A DNA stretch of 44,157 nt from an uncultured Bacteroidales bacterium (GTDB taxonomy: Bacteria > Bacteroidota > Bacteroidia > Bacteroidales > Paludibacteraceae), in assembly GCA_946534715.1 (NCBI GenBank), contig CAMNCW010000055.1:1-44157 (forward strand), given 5' to 3'. Made by a program: the position numbers and the translations under genes. The notes beneath the pieces are model-generated. The model was not told where the DNA came from. It saw nothing but the letters and a program-made list of their open reading frames with translations, and ran no database searches. Positions within the stretch are counted from its first letter, which is position 1; the number at the start of each line of letters is the position of its first letter. Positions 17,082-24,240 of the stretch are shown one piece after another.

Positions 17082-18328
17082 TATTCGAAGTGCATTACTT
17101 TAGCGGGACTGATTTTAGTTACAATGAGCGACGGGAGCAAAAGAATCAGCAGGGAGATACCGATTGTCAGGATATTCAAAGCGATGATCCAAGTCCATGC
17201 GAACTCAATAGGCACGTAGCTGACGTAATAAGTGTTTGCTTCGAGGGGGATAAGATGGGTGAAATACTGGATAGCCGCAAGCCCTAAACCGAGTATGTTG
17301 CCCCAAAGGATGCCTTTGCCGATGAGGAGTGCGGCCTGGTAGATGAAGATCCGCCGCACAAAGCGGTTATTCGCTCCTAAAGCTTTGAGAGTGCCGATGA
17401 GTTGGACGCCGTCCAAGATCATGATAATCAGCCCGGAAACGATATTAAAGCCCGCTACGAGAAGCATAAGGATAATAATCACCACGACATTCATGTCTAA
17501 CAGATCGAGCCACGCAAAAACAGCGGGATTTTGTTCTTTGAGCGTCTGGACGTAATAGGCATGATAACCGTTCTCGTCCAAATGGTTAACTGTCGCGAAA
17601 TAGATACGGTCGGCTGTCTCCTCCAAATAGCGAATATCATCCAATAGGATCTCAACGCCGGAGACGATGAAGAGTTGAGAGGAATCGTCTCGGTTAGAGT
17701 TGATAAGTCTCTCAGCCGTTGATAAGGGTGATATAAGGAAGAGATCATCCAATTGGGCGAAGCCGGAGTCATAGATGCCGGAGATGACAAACCGCCGTGC
17801 ACGGATATCCGTGTCATCCACAAAATACGCCAAGACGTTCTGCCCTACTCCAAGCTGCATGGAGTTAGCCATTAGGCGGGAGATGAGGACTTGATTGTTT
17901 TGTTCGGGCAAAGCGCCTTCCACCAAGTTGGCAGCAAAGAAATCCCAATAATCGGTTCCTTTGAGTACCATGCCGTGAAAAGCCGAATCGGTCTTGAGCA
18001 TGCCGGGTTTGGTAACAAAGGGTGCTACCGCTCGCACATGTTCATATGCCCTCAGACGCGCCAAAAGCGAATCGGAGACCTCAATAGGCTGAAGGTCATA
18101 GGTGTTGTTATTCTCAAAAGAAACGAGCTGTATATGCGCGCCAAAACCAGCCACTTTGCGGGCAACGGTCTGCTTGAAACCGATGACGATACAAATGGTC
18201 ACGATCATTACCATAACGCCCACGATCATCCCCGCCAATGCCACACGTACAGCAGGACGCGAGTTGCGTTCCTGACCTTGGCTCGAATAATATAGCCGGG
18301 AAGCTATTTTTAGTTCGTTGTTTGGCAT
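17081..18328 (-). CDS. ABC transporter permease, FtsX/LolC-E type
   Basis: The protein has 415 residues. One transmembrane helix lies near residues 28-52 and three more between about 275 and 405, with a large periplasmic domain between: the MacB_PCD + FtsX build of LolC/LolE-type permeases. ASRLYYSSQGQ near the N-terminus and a conserved LGANNRFVRRIF coupling segment support this. The role is probably lipoprotein release or another envelope task powered by an ABC ATPase, which is not in this window. It is the first gene of the permease-GSCFA-lipase operon. Confidence 0.9.
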   Translation of the reverse strand: MPNNELKIASRLYYSSQGQERNSRPAVRVALAGMIVGVMVMIVTICIVIGFKQTVARKVAGFGAHIQLVSFENNNTYDLQPIEVSDSLLARLRAYEHVRAVAPFVTKPGMLKTDSAFHGMVLKGTDYWDFFAANLVEGALPEQNNQVLISRLMANSMQLGVGQNVLAYFVDDTDIRARRFVISGIYDSGFAQLDDLFLISPLSTAERLINSNRDDSSQLFIVSGVEILLDDIRYLEETADRIYFATVNHLDENGYHAYYVQTLKEQNPAVFAWLDLLDMNVVVIIILMLLVAGFNIVSGLIIMILDGVQLIGTLKALGANNRFVRRIFIYQAALLIGKGILWGNILGLGLAAIQYFTHLIPLEANTYYVSYVPIEFAWTWIIALNILTIGISLLILLLPSLIVTKISPAKVMHFE

Positions 18329-18353
18329 GATTTTTGTAGTAATTTCAGTAAGT

Positions 18354-18368
18354 GACGTATAACGTCAA
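18354..18368. promoter_or_regulatory. Inverted repeat between divergent genes, possible operator
   Basis: TGACGT, ATA, ACGTCA is a perfect inverted repeat in the 58-bp gap between the permease gene (minus) and the small secreted protein gene (plus). It is well placed to control either gene. No clear TAnnTTTG box was seen in this gap. Confidence 0.45.
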
Positions 18369-18386
18369 AACGAGATACCAATTTGT

Positions 18387-18803
18387 ATGATTAAACGTTT
18401 ATTCTTTATTGTTTTCTCCGCCTTCATGGCAGGAAATGTAATGGCCCAGGAGGCTGTTAGTAGTGCAGAATCCCGTCCTCAACGTACGCCGGAAGAGGAA
18501 GCGCGAAAGCAGACTACCCGGTTAGTTCGCGAATTAGGGATAAAGGACTCCGTTCGCATCGATACGCTGTATAAGATGCATCTCAAGTATGCCCGTTTTC
18601 GCCAGAAGGGTCTGACTCGCGGCGAGAACATGGAGCGGATGCAAGCAATCTACAATGAGTTGAAGGCATTGTTGACGCCGGAGGAGTTCGAGCATTTTAT
18701 GAACCACCCTGCCGAACAGCCGCGTCGCCCAAGTGGAGCCAACGGGTTAAAGCAAGCCAAACAAGCACAGCACATAGCGCCCCAAACAGAAGACCGACCA
18801 TAA
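18387..18803 (+). CDS. Small secreted Spy/LTXXQ-like helical protein
   Basis: The protein has 138 residues. A signal peptide (MIKRLFFIVFSAFMAGNVMAQ) is followed by a charged helical region with RTPEEEARKQTTRLVRELG, a helical segment, then LKALLTPEEFEHFMNHP. The 'LTPEEFEHF' style resembles the LTXXQ/Spy-like periplasmic proteins common in Bacteroidota, so a chaperone or metal/stress-sensor role is possible. The C-terminal 35 residues are encoded over the antisense of the PAP2 gene end (107-bp convergent overlap) and look unstructured (Gln/Pro/Arg-rich). No homologue can be named with certainty. Confidence 0.7.
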   Translation: MIKRLFFIVFSAFMAGNVMAQEAVSSAESRPQRTPEEEARKQTTRLVRELGIKDSVRIDTLYKMHLKYARFRQKGLTRGENMERMQAIYNELKALLTPEEFEHFMNHPAEQPRRPSGANGLKQAKQAQHIAPQTEDRP

Positions 18804-19269
18804 TATCGCTCGGATAGTGTACCCCGAGGTACATCCGGCTATAACAATTCAATGCTACCCAAGTCATCAGGCCTGCGGTAGCATATTTGTTTTTATAGAG
18901 CAGGCTAAAGAGGAGCCCGCACGCCATGGTATTCGCGGCATGAGAGCTGCAAAAACCATATAAACCGCCCGCGTATTGATATACCAGACGAATCGGATCG
19001 ATAGAGGGCTCATGTGTCGGCCTAAGGCGGCAGACAAGAGGTTTGAGGATGCCGCTGGTCGTGAAATCCGAGAGCCCCACCGCGATACCGAAGCCGATTA
19101 AGATCAACAGGACGCTTTTCCAAGAGCGGAAACGATAGATAATCAGCCCCACGAGCAGCACATAGAGCGCGATCCATGTTTTGGAACGGCTGACCGTCCA
19201 CATGAATGTATCCAGACACTCGGAGGAATGACCGTTGATCCAATATAATATTTCGGTATCGATATTCAA
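18697..19269 (-). CDS. PAP2 family membrane phosphatase
   Basis: The protein has 190 residues and five or six transmembrane helices. The three phosphatase motifs are present: KPLVCRLRP (KxxxxxxRP), SSHAANT (variant of PSGH with the catalytic His) and SRMYLGVHYPSD (SRxxxxxHxxxD). Such enzymes dephosphorylate lipid phosphates, for example undecaprenyl-PP or PGP. Its last 107 bp overlap the end of the convergent secreted-protein gene. Upstream lies the 8-bp array at 19275-19330 and then rsmE, so it is the last gene of the ffh operon. Confidence 0.9.
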   Translation of the reverse strand: MNIDTEILYWINGHSSECLDTFMWTVSRSKTWIALYVLLVGLIIYRFRSWKSVLLILIGFGIAVGLSDFTTSGILKPLVCRLRPTHEPSIDPIRLVYQYAGGLYGFCSSHAANTMACGLLFSLLYKNKYATAGLMTWVALNCYSRMYLGVHYPSDIMVGLLFGALCAVLVWLALTRWLHLGDAAVRQGGS

Positions 19270-19274
19270 TTGAC

Positions 19275-19330
19275 GGTTTAACGGTTTAACAGTTTAACGG
19301 TTTAACAGCTTAACAGTTTAATAGTTTAAC
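19275..19330 (-). repeat. 8-bp tandem array between rsmE and the PAP2 gene (7 units)
   Basis: On the minus strand seven units of GTTAAACY-type run in perfect 8-bp register. The last codons and the TAA of rsmE lie within it. As 8 is not a multiple of 3, the TAA in each unit falls in successive reading frames, so all three frames meet a stop. Confidence 0.85.
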
Positions 19331-20022
19331 AACACCGCGGTGTGGCAGGCTACGATGGCGGCGGTCTCTGTGCGGAGACGAGCTTTGCCTAAACCCACAG
19401 GTTTAAACCCGAGCGAGAGCGCTTCTTTCACTTCCTCTTCGCTGAAATCGCCTTCCGGACCAATCAACACCAATACGTCGCGTCCGGGGGTGAGTTCATT
19501 TTTCAGCTCGCGTTTGTCCTCCTTGTAGCAATGTGCGATGAAGCAATCCTGGTCTTTCTGTGCCTCCTCGCGGATGAAGGTCTTGAAATCCCGAAGGTCA
19601 TTGAGTTTCGGAAGGTAATGTTTCAGGCTTTGTTTGGCAGCAGAGAGCATGATCTTCTCCAGACGATCCATGCGAATCTGCTTGCGTTCGGAGAAACGGC
19701 AGAGAAGCATTGTGATCTCATCGGCACCTATCTCCGTACATTTCTCCACTAACCACTCCACCCGCTCGATGTTCTTGGTCGGAGCCACAGCTATGTGCAG
19801 ATGAAAATCATGCAGAGCCTCTTGCGCCTCACGGCTGATGATCTCGAAATCGCAATGCTTCGGATGCGGATTGGTGATCCGTGCCGTATAGGTCGTGCCG
19901 CGACCGTCGGTAATGAGTATCTCATCTCCGGCGGTGTACCGCAAGACGCGTACACAATGCGCACTCTCCTCTTCAGAGAGCGTCTGTGACGTTTCTATAT
20001 CAGGACAGTAGAATAAATACAT
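19318..20022 (-). CDS. rsmE: 16S rRNA (uracil(1498)-N(3))-methyltransferase
   Basis: The protein has 234 residues, the normal length. RsmE methylates U1498 of 16S rRNA with SAM. An N-terminal PUA-like domain (1-70) is followed by the SPOUT fold, with AVAPTKNIERVEWLVEKCTE and the knot motifs LIGPEGDFSEEEV and GLGKARLRTETA. The last residues (LNY) and the stop are encoded by the first units of the 8-bp array, suggesting that the array has replaced the original end. It lies between prfA and the PAP2 gene in one operon. Confidence 0.95.
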   Translation of the reverse strand: MYLFYCPDIETSQTLSEEESAHCVRVLRYTAGDEILITDGRGTTYTARITNPHPKHCDFEIISREAQEALHDFHLHIAVAPTKNIERVEWLVEKCTEIGADEITMLLCRFSERKQIRMDRLEKIMLSAAKQSLKHYLPKLNDLRDFKTFIREEAQKDQDCFIAHCYKEDKRELKNELTPGRDVLVLIGPEGDFSEEEVKEALSLGFKPVGLGKARLRTETAAIVACHTAVLLNY

Positions 20023-20028
20023 TCTAAC

Positions 20029-20084
20029 AGTTTAACAGCTTAACAATTTAACAGTTTAACAGTTTAACGGTTTAACAATTTAAC
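20029..20084 (-). repeat. 8-bp tandem array between prfA and rsmE (7 units)
   Basis: Seven 8-base units (minus strand GTTAAAYY-type: GTTAAACT, GTTAAACC, GTTAAATT, GTTAAGCT) in perfect register fill nearly the whole gap between the prfA stop and the rsmE start. Confidence 0.85.
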
Positions 20085-20094
20085 GGAATCGGAC

Positions 20095-21195
20095 CTACAG
20101 TACCGATTCCTTGAGCCTTTCGGCGTTTTCGGCTACTTGGAGGGCATCAATGACACCTTGAATGTCTCCGTCCATGAAGGCTGCGAGGTTATAGACCGTA
20201 TAGCCGATGCGGTGGTCCGTGATGCGGCCTTGGGGGTAGTTATATGTGCGGATCTTCGCGGAACGGTCACCGGTGGAGACCATGGTCTTACGTCGTGCCG
20301 CTATGTCGTCGATGTATTTCTGATGCTCCTTGTCATATATCTGCGTACGCAGGCGCGAGAGCGCGCGTTCTTTATTCTTTGGCTGATCTCGCGTCTCGGT
20401 ACACTCGATAAGAATCTCCTGTGTCTCGCCGGTATTGGGATTCTTCCACATGTAGCGCAAACGTACACCGGACTCCACTTTGTTGACATTCTGTCCGCCG
20501 GCTCCTCCTGAACGGAACGTCTCCCATTTGATCTCACCCTCGTTAATATGTACTTCAAACTCATCCGCCTCGGGCAGAACAGCCACCGTTGCGGCGGACG
20601 TATGCACACGTCCCTGCGTCTCGGTGACAGGTACACGCTGTACGCGGTGTACGCCGGATTCGTATTTGAGGGTACCATAGACGTTCTGTCCGGTCACGTT
20701 GAAGATGATTTCTTTGTAACCGCCGGACGCTCCTTCTGTGAAAGAAGAAATGGTATATTTGAAGCCTTTGATTTCAAAATACTTGGTGTACATGCGGAAG
20801 AGGTCTCCGGCAAAGATCGCCGCTTCGTCTCCTCCTGTTCCGCCACGAATCTCCATGACCACATTCTTGCCGTCCTCCGGGTCTTGGGGCAGGAGTTGCA
20901 GTTTGAGTTCTTCTTCGAGCTTAGGAATCTGCGGCTCAAGTTCGTCCATCTCCATCTTCGCCATCTCCTTCATCTCCGGGTCGGACTCATTGAAGAAGAG
21001 GTCTTTGGCAGACTGAAGGTCGGTAACGGCTTTCTTATAACGATGCGCACATTCGAGCACACGTTCAAGGTCGTGATAATCGCGATTAAGGCGCACATAA
21101 CGCGCCTGATCGGCGATGACCGACGGGTCTGTAATGAGGAGCGACACCTCATGGAATTTGGCCTCAAGGCCGTCTATTTTTGATAAAATGTCCAT
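20095..21195 (-). CDS. prfA: Peptide chain release factor 1
   Basis: The protein has 366 residues. RF1 reads UAA and UAG and releases the peptide. The GGQ motif is in RSGGAGGQNVNKVESGVRL, and the codon-recognition tripeptide PVT is in RVPVTETQGRVHTSAA, which marks it as RF1 rather than RF2. The N-terminal helical domain and the C-terminal SAKIRTYNYPQGRITDHRI segment are complete. It lies between folD and rsmE; both gaps are filled with 8-bp arrays. There is no promoter box in the gap, so it is read from the ffh promoter. Confidence 0.97.
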   Translation of the reverse strand: MDILSKIDGLEAKFHEVSLLITDPSVIADQARYVRLNRDYHDLERVLECAHRYKKAVTDLQSAKDLFFNESDPEMKEMAKMEMDELEPQIPKLEEELKLQLLPQDPEDGKNVVMEIRGGTGGDEAAIFAGDLFRMYTKYFEIKGFKYTISSFTEGASGGYKEIIFNVTGQNVYGTLKYESGVHRVQRVPVTETQGRVHTSAATVAVLPEADEFEVHINEGEIKWETFRSGGAGGQNVNKVESGVRLRYMWKNPNTGETQEILIECTETRDQPKNKERALSRLRTQIYDKEHQKYIDDIAARRKTMVSTGDRSAKIRTYNYPQGRITDHRIGYTVYNLAAFMDGDIQGVIDALQVAENAERLKESVL

Positions 21196-21199
21196 TAAC

Positions 21200-21295
21200 G
21201 ATTTAACGGTTTAACGTTTTAACAGTTTAACGGTTTAACAGTTTAACGGTTTAACAGCTTAACAGTTTAACAGCTTAACAGTTTAACGTTTTAAC
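21200..21295 (-). repeat. 8-bp tandem array between folD and prfA (12 units)
   Basis: Twelve consecutive 8-base units (plus strand RRTTTAAC / AGCTTAAC / GTTTTAAC forms) keep perfect register over 96 bp. The array runs from 5 bases before the prfA start into the last seven codons of folD (TVKTLNC) and includes the folD TAA. It is the longest array in the window. Confidence 0.9.
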
Positions 21296-22192
21296 GGTTT
21301 CCCGATAGGCCTGCAGCGTATTCTGCAGCAGGCTCACGATGGTCATCGGTCCGACGCCACCGGGAACAGGGGTAATATAGGATGCTTTGGGCGCTACGTT
21401 CTCAAAATCCACATCGCCGACGAGCCTGTAGCCGCGCGGCGTGGTCTGATCCTCTACCCTGTTGATACCGACATCAATCACTACCACACCTTCTTTGACC
21501 ATGTTCGCGGTGAGCAGCTTGGGACTTCCGGCAGCTACAATGATAATATCCGCTGTACGACAGATTGCATCCAGATCCCGGGTTTTGGAGTGACAGATCG
21601 TGACCGTGGCGTCTCCGAGGGAAGATGCGCTCATTCCGGGTAGCGAGAGATACGGACGCTGCATCAGGAGCATCGCAATAGGTTTGCCGACGATGTTCGA
21701 GCGACCGATAACCACCACGTGTTTGCCTTCCGTTGCAATATTATAGCGAGCTAAGAGTTCGCGGATACCTCTCGGCGTAGCAGAAACGAGCGAGGGCATG
21801 CCTTGTACCGTGCGTCCCACATTTTCCGGCGTCAAGCCGTCCACATCCTTGCGAAAATCTATCGCAGAAAGAACGGCTGATTCATTGATGTGTTCCGGAA
21901 GCGGCAGTTGGACGATGAAGCCGTCAATGGAAGGGTCATTATTGAGCCGGTGGATCTCCGTAAGAAGCGCATTTTGGGTGATCGTTTCGTCATAGGCAAT
22001 TTTCTCCGCATCGATGCCGACCTCCTGACACGCTTTTATTTTGTTCGCCACATAGGTCTCCGAGGCGGGGTTATTCCCCACCAAAATCACCGCGAGTTTA
22101 GGTGCACGTTTTCCTTGCGCTTTTAAGGCATCCACCTCTTCACGCAACTCAGCACGAATATCCGCTGCTATTTTTTTACCATCAAGAATCAT
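21275..22192 (-). CDS. folD: Methylenetetrahydrofolate dehydrogenase/cyclohydrolase
   Basis: The protein has 305 residues. FolD interconverts methylene-, methenyl- and formyl-tetrahydrofolate with NADP. Seen are the catalytic ASETYVANKIKACQEVGI (Tyr and Lys), the cofactor motif VIGRSNIVGKP and the C-terminal PGGVGPMT. The ATG overlaps the ffh stop by four bases (ATGA), so translation is coupled. The final residues TVKTLNC are encoded by the 8-bp array, so the natural end is probably a few residues earlier. It supplies C1-folates used by gcvT further right. Confidence 0.97.
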   Translation of the reverse strand: MILDGKKIAADIRAELREEVDALKAQGKRAPKLAVILVGNNPASETYVANKIKACQEVGIDAEKIAYDETITQNALLTEIHRLNNDPSIDGFIVQLPLPEHINESAVLSAIDFRKDVDGLTPENVGRTVQGMPSLVSATPRGIRELLARYNIATEGKHVVVIGRSNIVGKPIAMLLMQRPYLSLPGMSASSLGDATVTICHSKTRDLDAICRTADIIIVAAGSPKLLTANMVKEGVVVIDVGINRVEDQTTPRGYRLVGDVDFENVAPKASYITPVPGGVGPMTIVSLLQNTLQAYRETVKTLNC

Positions 22193-23493
22193 CTGCGTTT
22201 GCCGGTCATTTGTTGCACTTTGCGCATCATTTTGGAGGTCTGGTCGAACTGTTTGAGGAAACGGTTGAGGGTGACGATATCGACACCGGCGCCTTTGACG
22301 ATACGGGCTTTGCGGCTACCGTTGAGCAGCGAGGGGTTCGCACGCTCCGCCGGGGTCATAGAGTTGATTATCGCCTCGATGGGTTTGAACGCATCGTCGC
22401 TCACTTCGACACCTTTGAGGGCTTTGTCCATACCGGGGATCATTCCCATCAGGTCTTTCATCGAACCCATTTTCTTGATCTGATTAAGTTGCCCCATGAA
22501 GTCGTTGAAGTCGAATTGGTTCTTCGCAATCTTCTTGGAAATACGCCGTGCTTCCTCTTCGTCATACTGCTCTTGCGCGCGCTCAACGAGCGAAACAACG
22601 TCACCCATACCGAGAATACGATCCGCCATACGGGCAGGGTGAAAGACGTCAAGCGCCTCCATTTTCTCGCCTGTTCCGATGAACTTAATCGGTTTATCGA
22701 CCACCGAACGGATCGAGAGCGCCGCACCACCACGTGCATCGCCGTCGAGTTTGGTCAGTACGACGCCGTCAAAGTCAATGCGGTCATTGAATTCCTTAGC
22801 GGTGTTGACTGCATCCTGACCGGTCATGGCATCGACCACAAAGAGGGTCTCGGTGGGTTGAATAGCTTGTTTGATAGATGCTATCTCCTGCATCATCTGC
22901 TCATCCACAGCAAGACGTCCGGCGGTATCGACGATCACCACGTCGTAGCCGAACTTGCGGGCTTCGGCGATGGCATCCTGCGCTTTCTTCACCGGGTTCG
23001 ATTCGTTCTCTCCGGTATAGACTTTGGCGTTGATCTGCTCACCGAGGACGCGTAACTGCTCTATTGCGGCAGGACGATAGACGTCGCAGGCAACCAGCAT
23101 CACTTTCTTGCCTTTCTTGGTCTGGAGGTAGTTCGCCAATTTGGACGCGAAAGTCGTTTTACCGGAGCCTTGCAGACCGGACATGAGGATGATGGCGGGA
23201 TTTCCTTTGAGGTTAATTTCCTGCGCTTCGCCTCCCATGAGGGCTGCTAATTCATCGTGAGTGATCTTCACCATGAGTTGCCCCGGACGGACGGAGGTCA
23301 TGACGTTTTGTCCGAGTGCTTTTTCTTTTACCTGGTCGGTAAACTGCTTGGCGGTTTTGTAGTTTACATCCGCCTCTAACAGCGCTTTGCGGATGTCTTT
23401 AACGGTCTCCGCGATGTTAATTTCCGTAATACGGCCTTCACCTTTTAAAATCTTAAAAGACCGTTCTAATCGTTCACTTAAATTATCAAACAT
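22189..23493 (-). CDS. ffh: Signal recognition particle protein Ffh
   Basis: The protein has 434 residues. Ffh binds 4.5S RNA and signal peptides and targets ribosomes to FtsY. The N domain (1-90) is followed by the GTPase G domain with GLQGSGKTTFASKLA, DVYRPAAIEQL, DTAGRLAVDE and TKLDGDARGG. The C-terminal methionine-rich M domain includes IKKMGSMKDLMGMIPGM and ends KMMRKVQQMTGKRR. It is the first gene of the ffh-folD-prfA-rsmE-PAP2 operon and diverges from queH. Confidence 0.97.
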   Translation of the reverse strand: MFDNLSERLERSFKILKGEGRITEINIAETVKDIRKALLEADVNYKTAKQFTDQVKEKALGQNVMTSVRPGQLMVKITHDELAALMGGEAQEINLKGNPAIILMSGLQGSGKTTFASKLANYLQTKKGKKVMLVACDVYRPAAIEQLRVLGEQINAKVYTGENESNPVKKAQDAIAEARKFGYDVVIVDTAGRLAVDEQMMQEIASIKQAIQPTETLFVVDAMTGQDAVNTAKEFNDRIDFDGVVLTKLDGDARGGAALSIRSVVDKPIKFIGTGEKMEALDVFHPARMADRILGMGDVVSLVERAQEQYDEEEARRISKKIAKNQFDFNDFMGQLNQIKKMGSMKDLMGMIPGMDKALKGVEVSDDAFKPIEAIINSMTPAERANPSLLNGSRKARIVKGAGVDIVTLNRFLKQFDQTSKMMRKVQQMTGKRR

Positions 23494-23540
23494 AAAGACA
23501 TTTATGATTTAATCATTTACTCATTTTCACATTTTGGGTG

Positions 23541-23570
23541 CAAAGGTACAAAAAAATTTGCATATATCAA
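23541..23570 (-). promoter_or_regulatory. Promoter of the ffh operon
   Basis: On the minus strand TTTTG, 19 bases, TACCTTTG. Its -33 region overlaps that of the queH promoter, so the same TTTGCATATATCAAAA stretch serves both directions. Confidence 0.75.
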
Positions 23571-23588
23571 AATATTTTTGTAATTTTG
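23557..23588 (+). promoter_or_regulatory. Promoter of queH
   Basis: TTTG at 23557-23560, CATATATC, then TAATTTTG at 23581-23588 (20-base spacer). The ATG follows only 9 bases after the box, so the message would be leaderless or nearly so. Confidence 0.8.
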
Positions 23589-23597
23589 CGTCGAATT

Positions 23598-24215
23598 ATG
23601 AGTAAACAACCTGCTATTATTATTCCTGATGGGTGTACACGCGTGTTATTGCACGCCTGTTGCGCGCCATGTTCGAGTGCCATCGTGGAATGGCTTTTGG
23701 CGCATGAGATAACCCCGACGATCTATTATTTCAACCCCAATATCTACCCGCGTGAGGAATATGAAATCCGCAAGAACGAGAGTAAGCGGCATGCTGAGAG
23801 TTTGGGTATTCGTTGGATAGACGATGATTATAATCACGAGAGTTGGCTATGTGCGGTAACGGGCTTGGAGCATGAGCCGGAACGGGGCAGACGATGCGAA
23901 GCCTGCTTCTACCACCGGCTGCTGGCGACCGCGAAGAAAGCACAGGAGTCCGGTATTCCGTTTTTTGCCACGACCTTGGCTTCTTCCCGATGGAAGAACT
24001 TAGAGCAGATCAATGCCGCCGGCAAAGCGGCGGAAGAGAAAGTACAAAGGGACAATGTACAAGGGACAAAGGTGCAGTTCTGGGCGCAGAACTGGCGAAA
24101 AGACGGACTGCAGGAACGAAGAAACACCTTGCTCAAAGAATACAATTTCTATAACCAGCTATATTGCGGATGCGAATTCAGCATCCCCAAGGTAACTGTA
24201 AATTGTAAATTGTAA
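23598..24215 (+). CDS. queH: Epoxyqueuosine reductase QueH
   Basis: The ATG at 23598 is chosen because it follows the promoter and precedes the conserved start; upstream codons lie in the promoter. The protein has 205 residues. It reduces epoxyqueuosine to queuosine in tRNA. Seen are the adjacent-Cys motif HACCAPCSS, RRCEACFYHRL and YCGCEFS, which supply the Fe-S/iron ligands, and TTLASSRWKNLEQINAAG. An apparent insertion, QRDNVQGTKVQ, comes from heptamer repeats at 24041-24075, and the C-terminal TVNCKL plus the stop come from another heptamer array. Confidence 0.93.
   Translation: MSKQPAIIIPDGCTRVLLHACCAPCSSAIVEWLLAHEITPTIYYFNPNIYPREEYEIRKNESKRHAESLGIRWIDDDYNHESWLCAVTGLEHEPERGRRCEACFYHRLLATAKKAQESGIPFFATTLASSRWKNLEQINAAGKAAEEKVQRDNVQGTKVQFWAQNWRKDGLQERRNTLLKEYNFYNQLYCGCEFSIPKVTVNCKL
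24041..24075 (+). repeat. In-frame heptamer array inside queH
   Basis: Five 7-base units in register: AGTACAA, AGGGACA, ATGTACA, AGGGACA, AAGGTGC. The stretch encodes VQRDNVQGTKVQ, which interrupts a region that I expect to be shorter in QueH relatives. Confidence 0.55.
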
Positions 24216-24239
24216 ATTGTGCATTGTGCATTGTGAATT
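24198..24239 (+). repeat. Heptamer array between convergent queH and TonB receptor genes
   Basis: Six 7-base units (GTAAATT three times, GTGCATT twice, GTGAATT) in perfect register. The queH stop lies in the third unit and the array ends one base before the stop of the TonB receptor gene. Confidence 0.85.
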
Positions 24240-24240
24240 G

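Noticed and set aside
19275..21295. 8-bp arrays as CRISPR repeats
   Set aside because: The units are contiguous with no spacers and only 8 bases long, and no cas gene is nearby.
22102..23055. 317-codon open frame antisense to ffh
   Set aside because: His/Asp/Arg-rich shadow of the Ffh GTPase gene.
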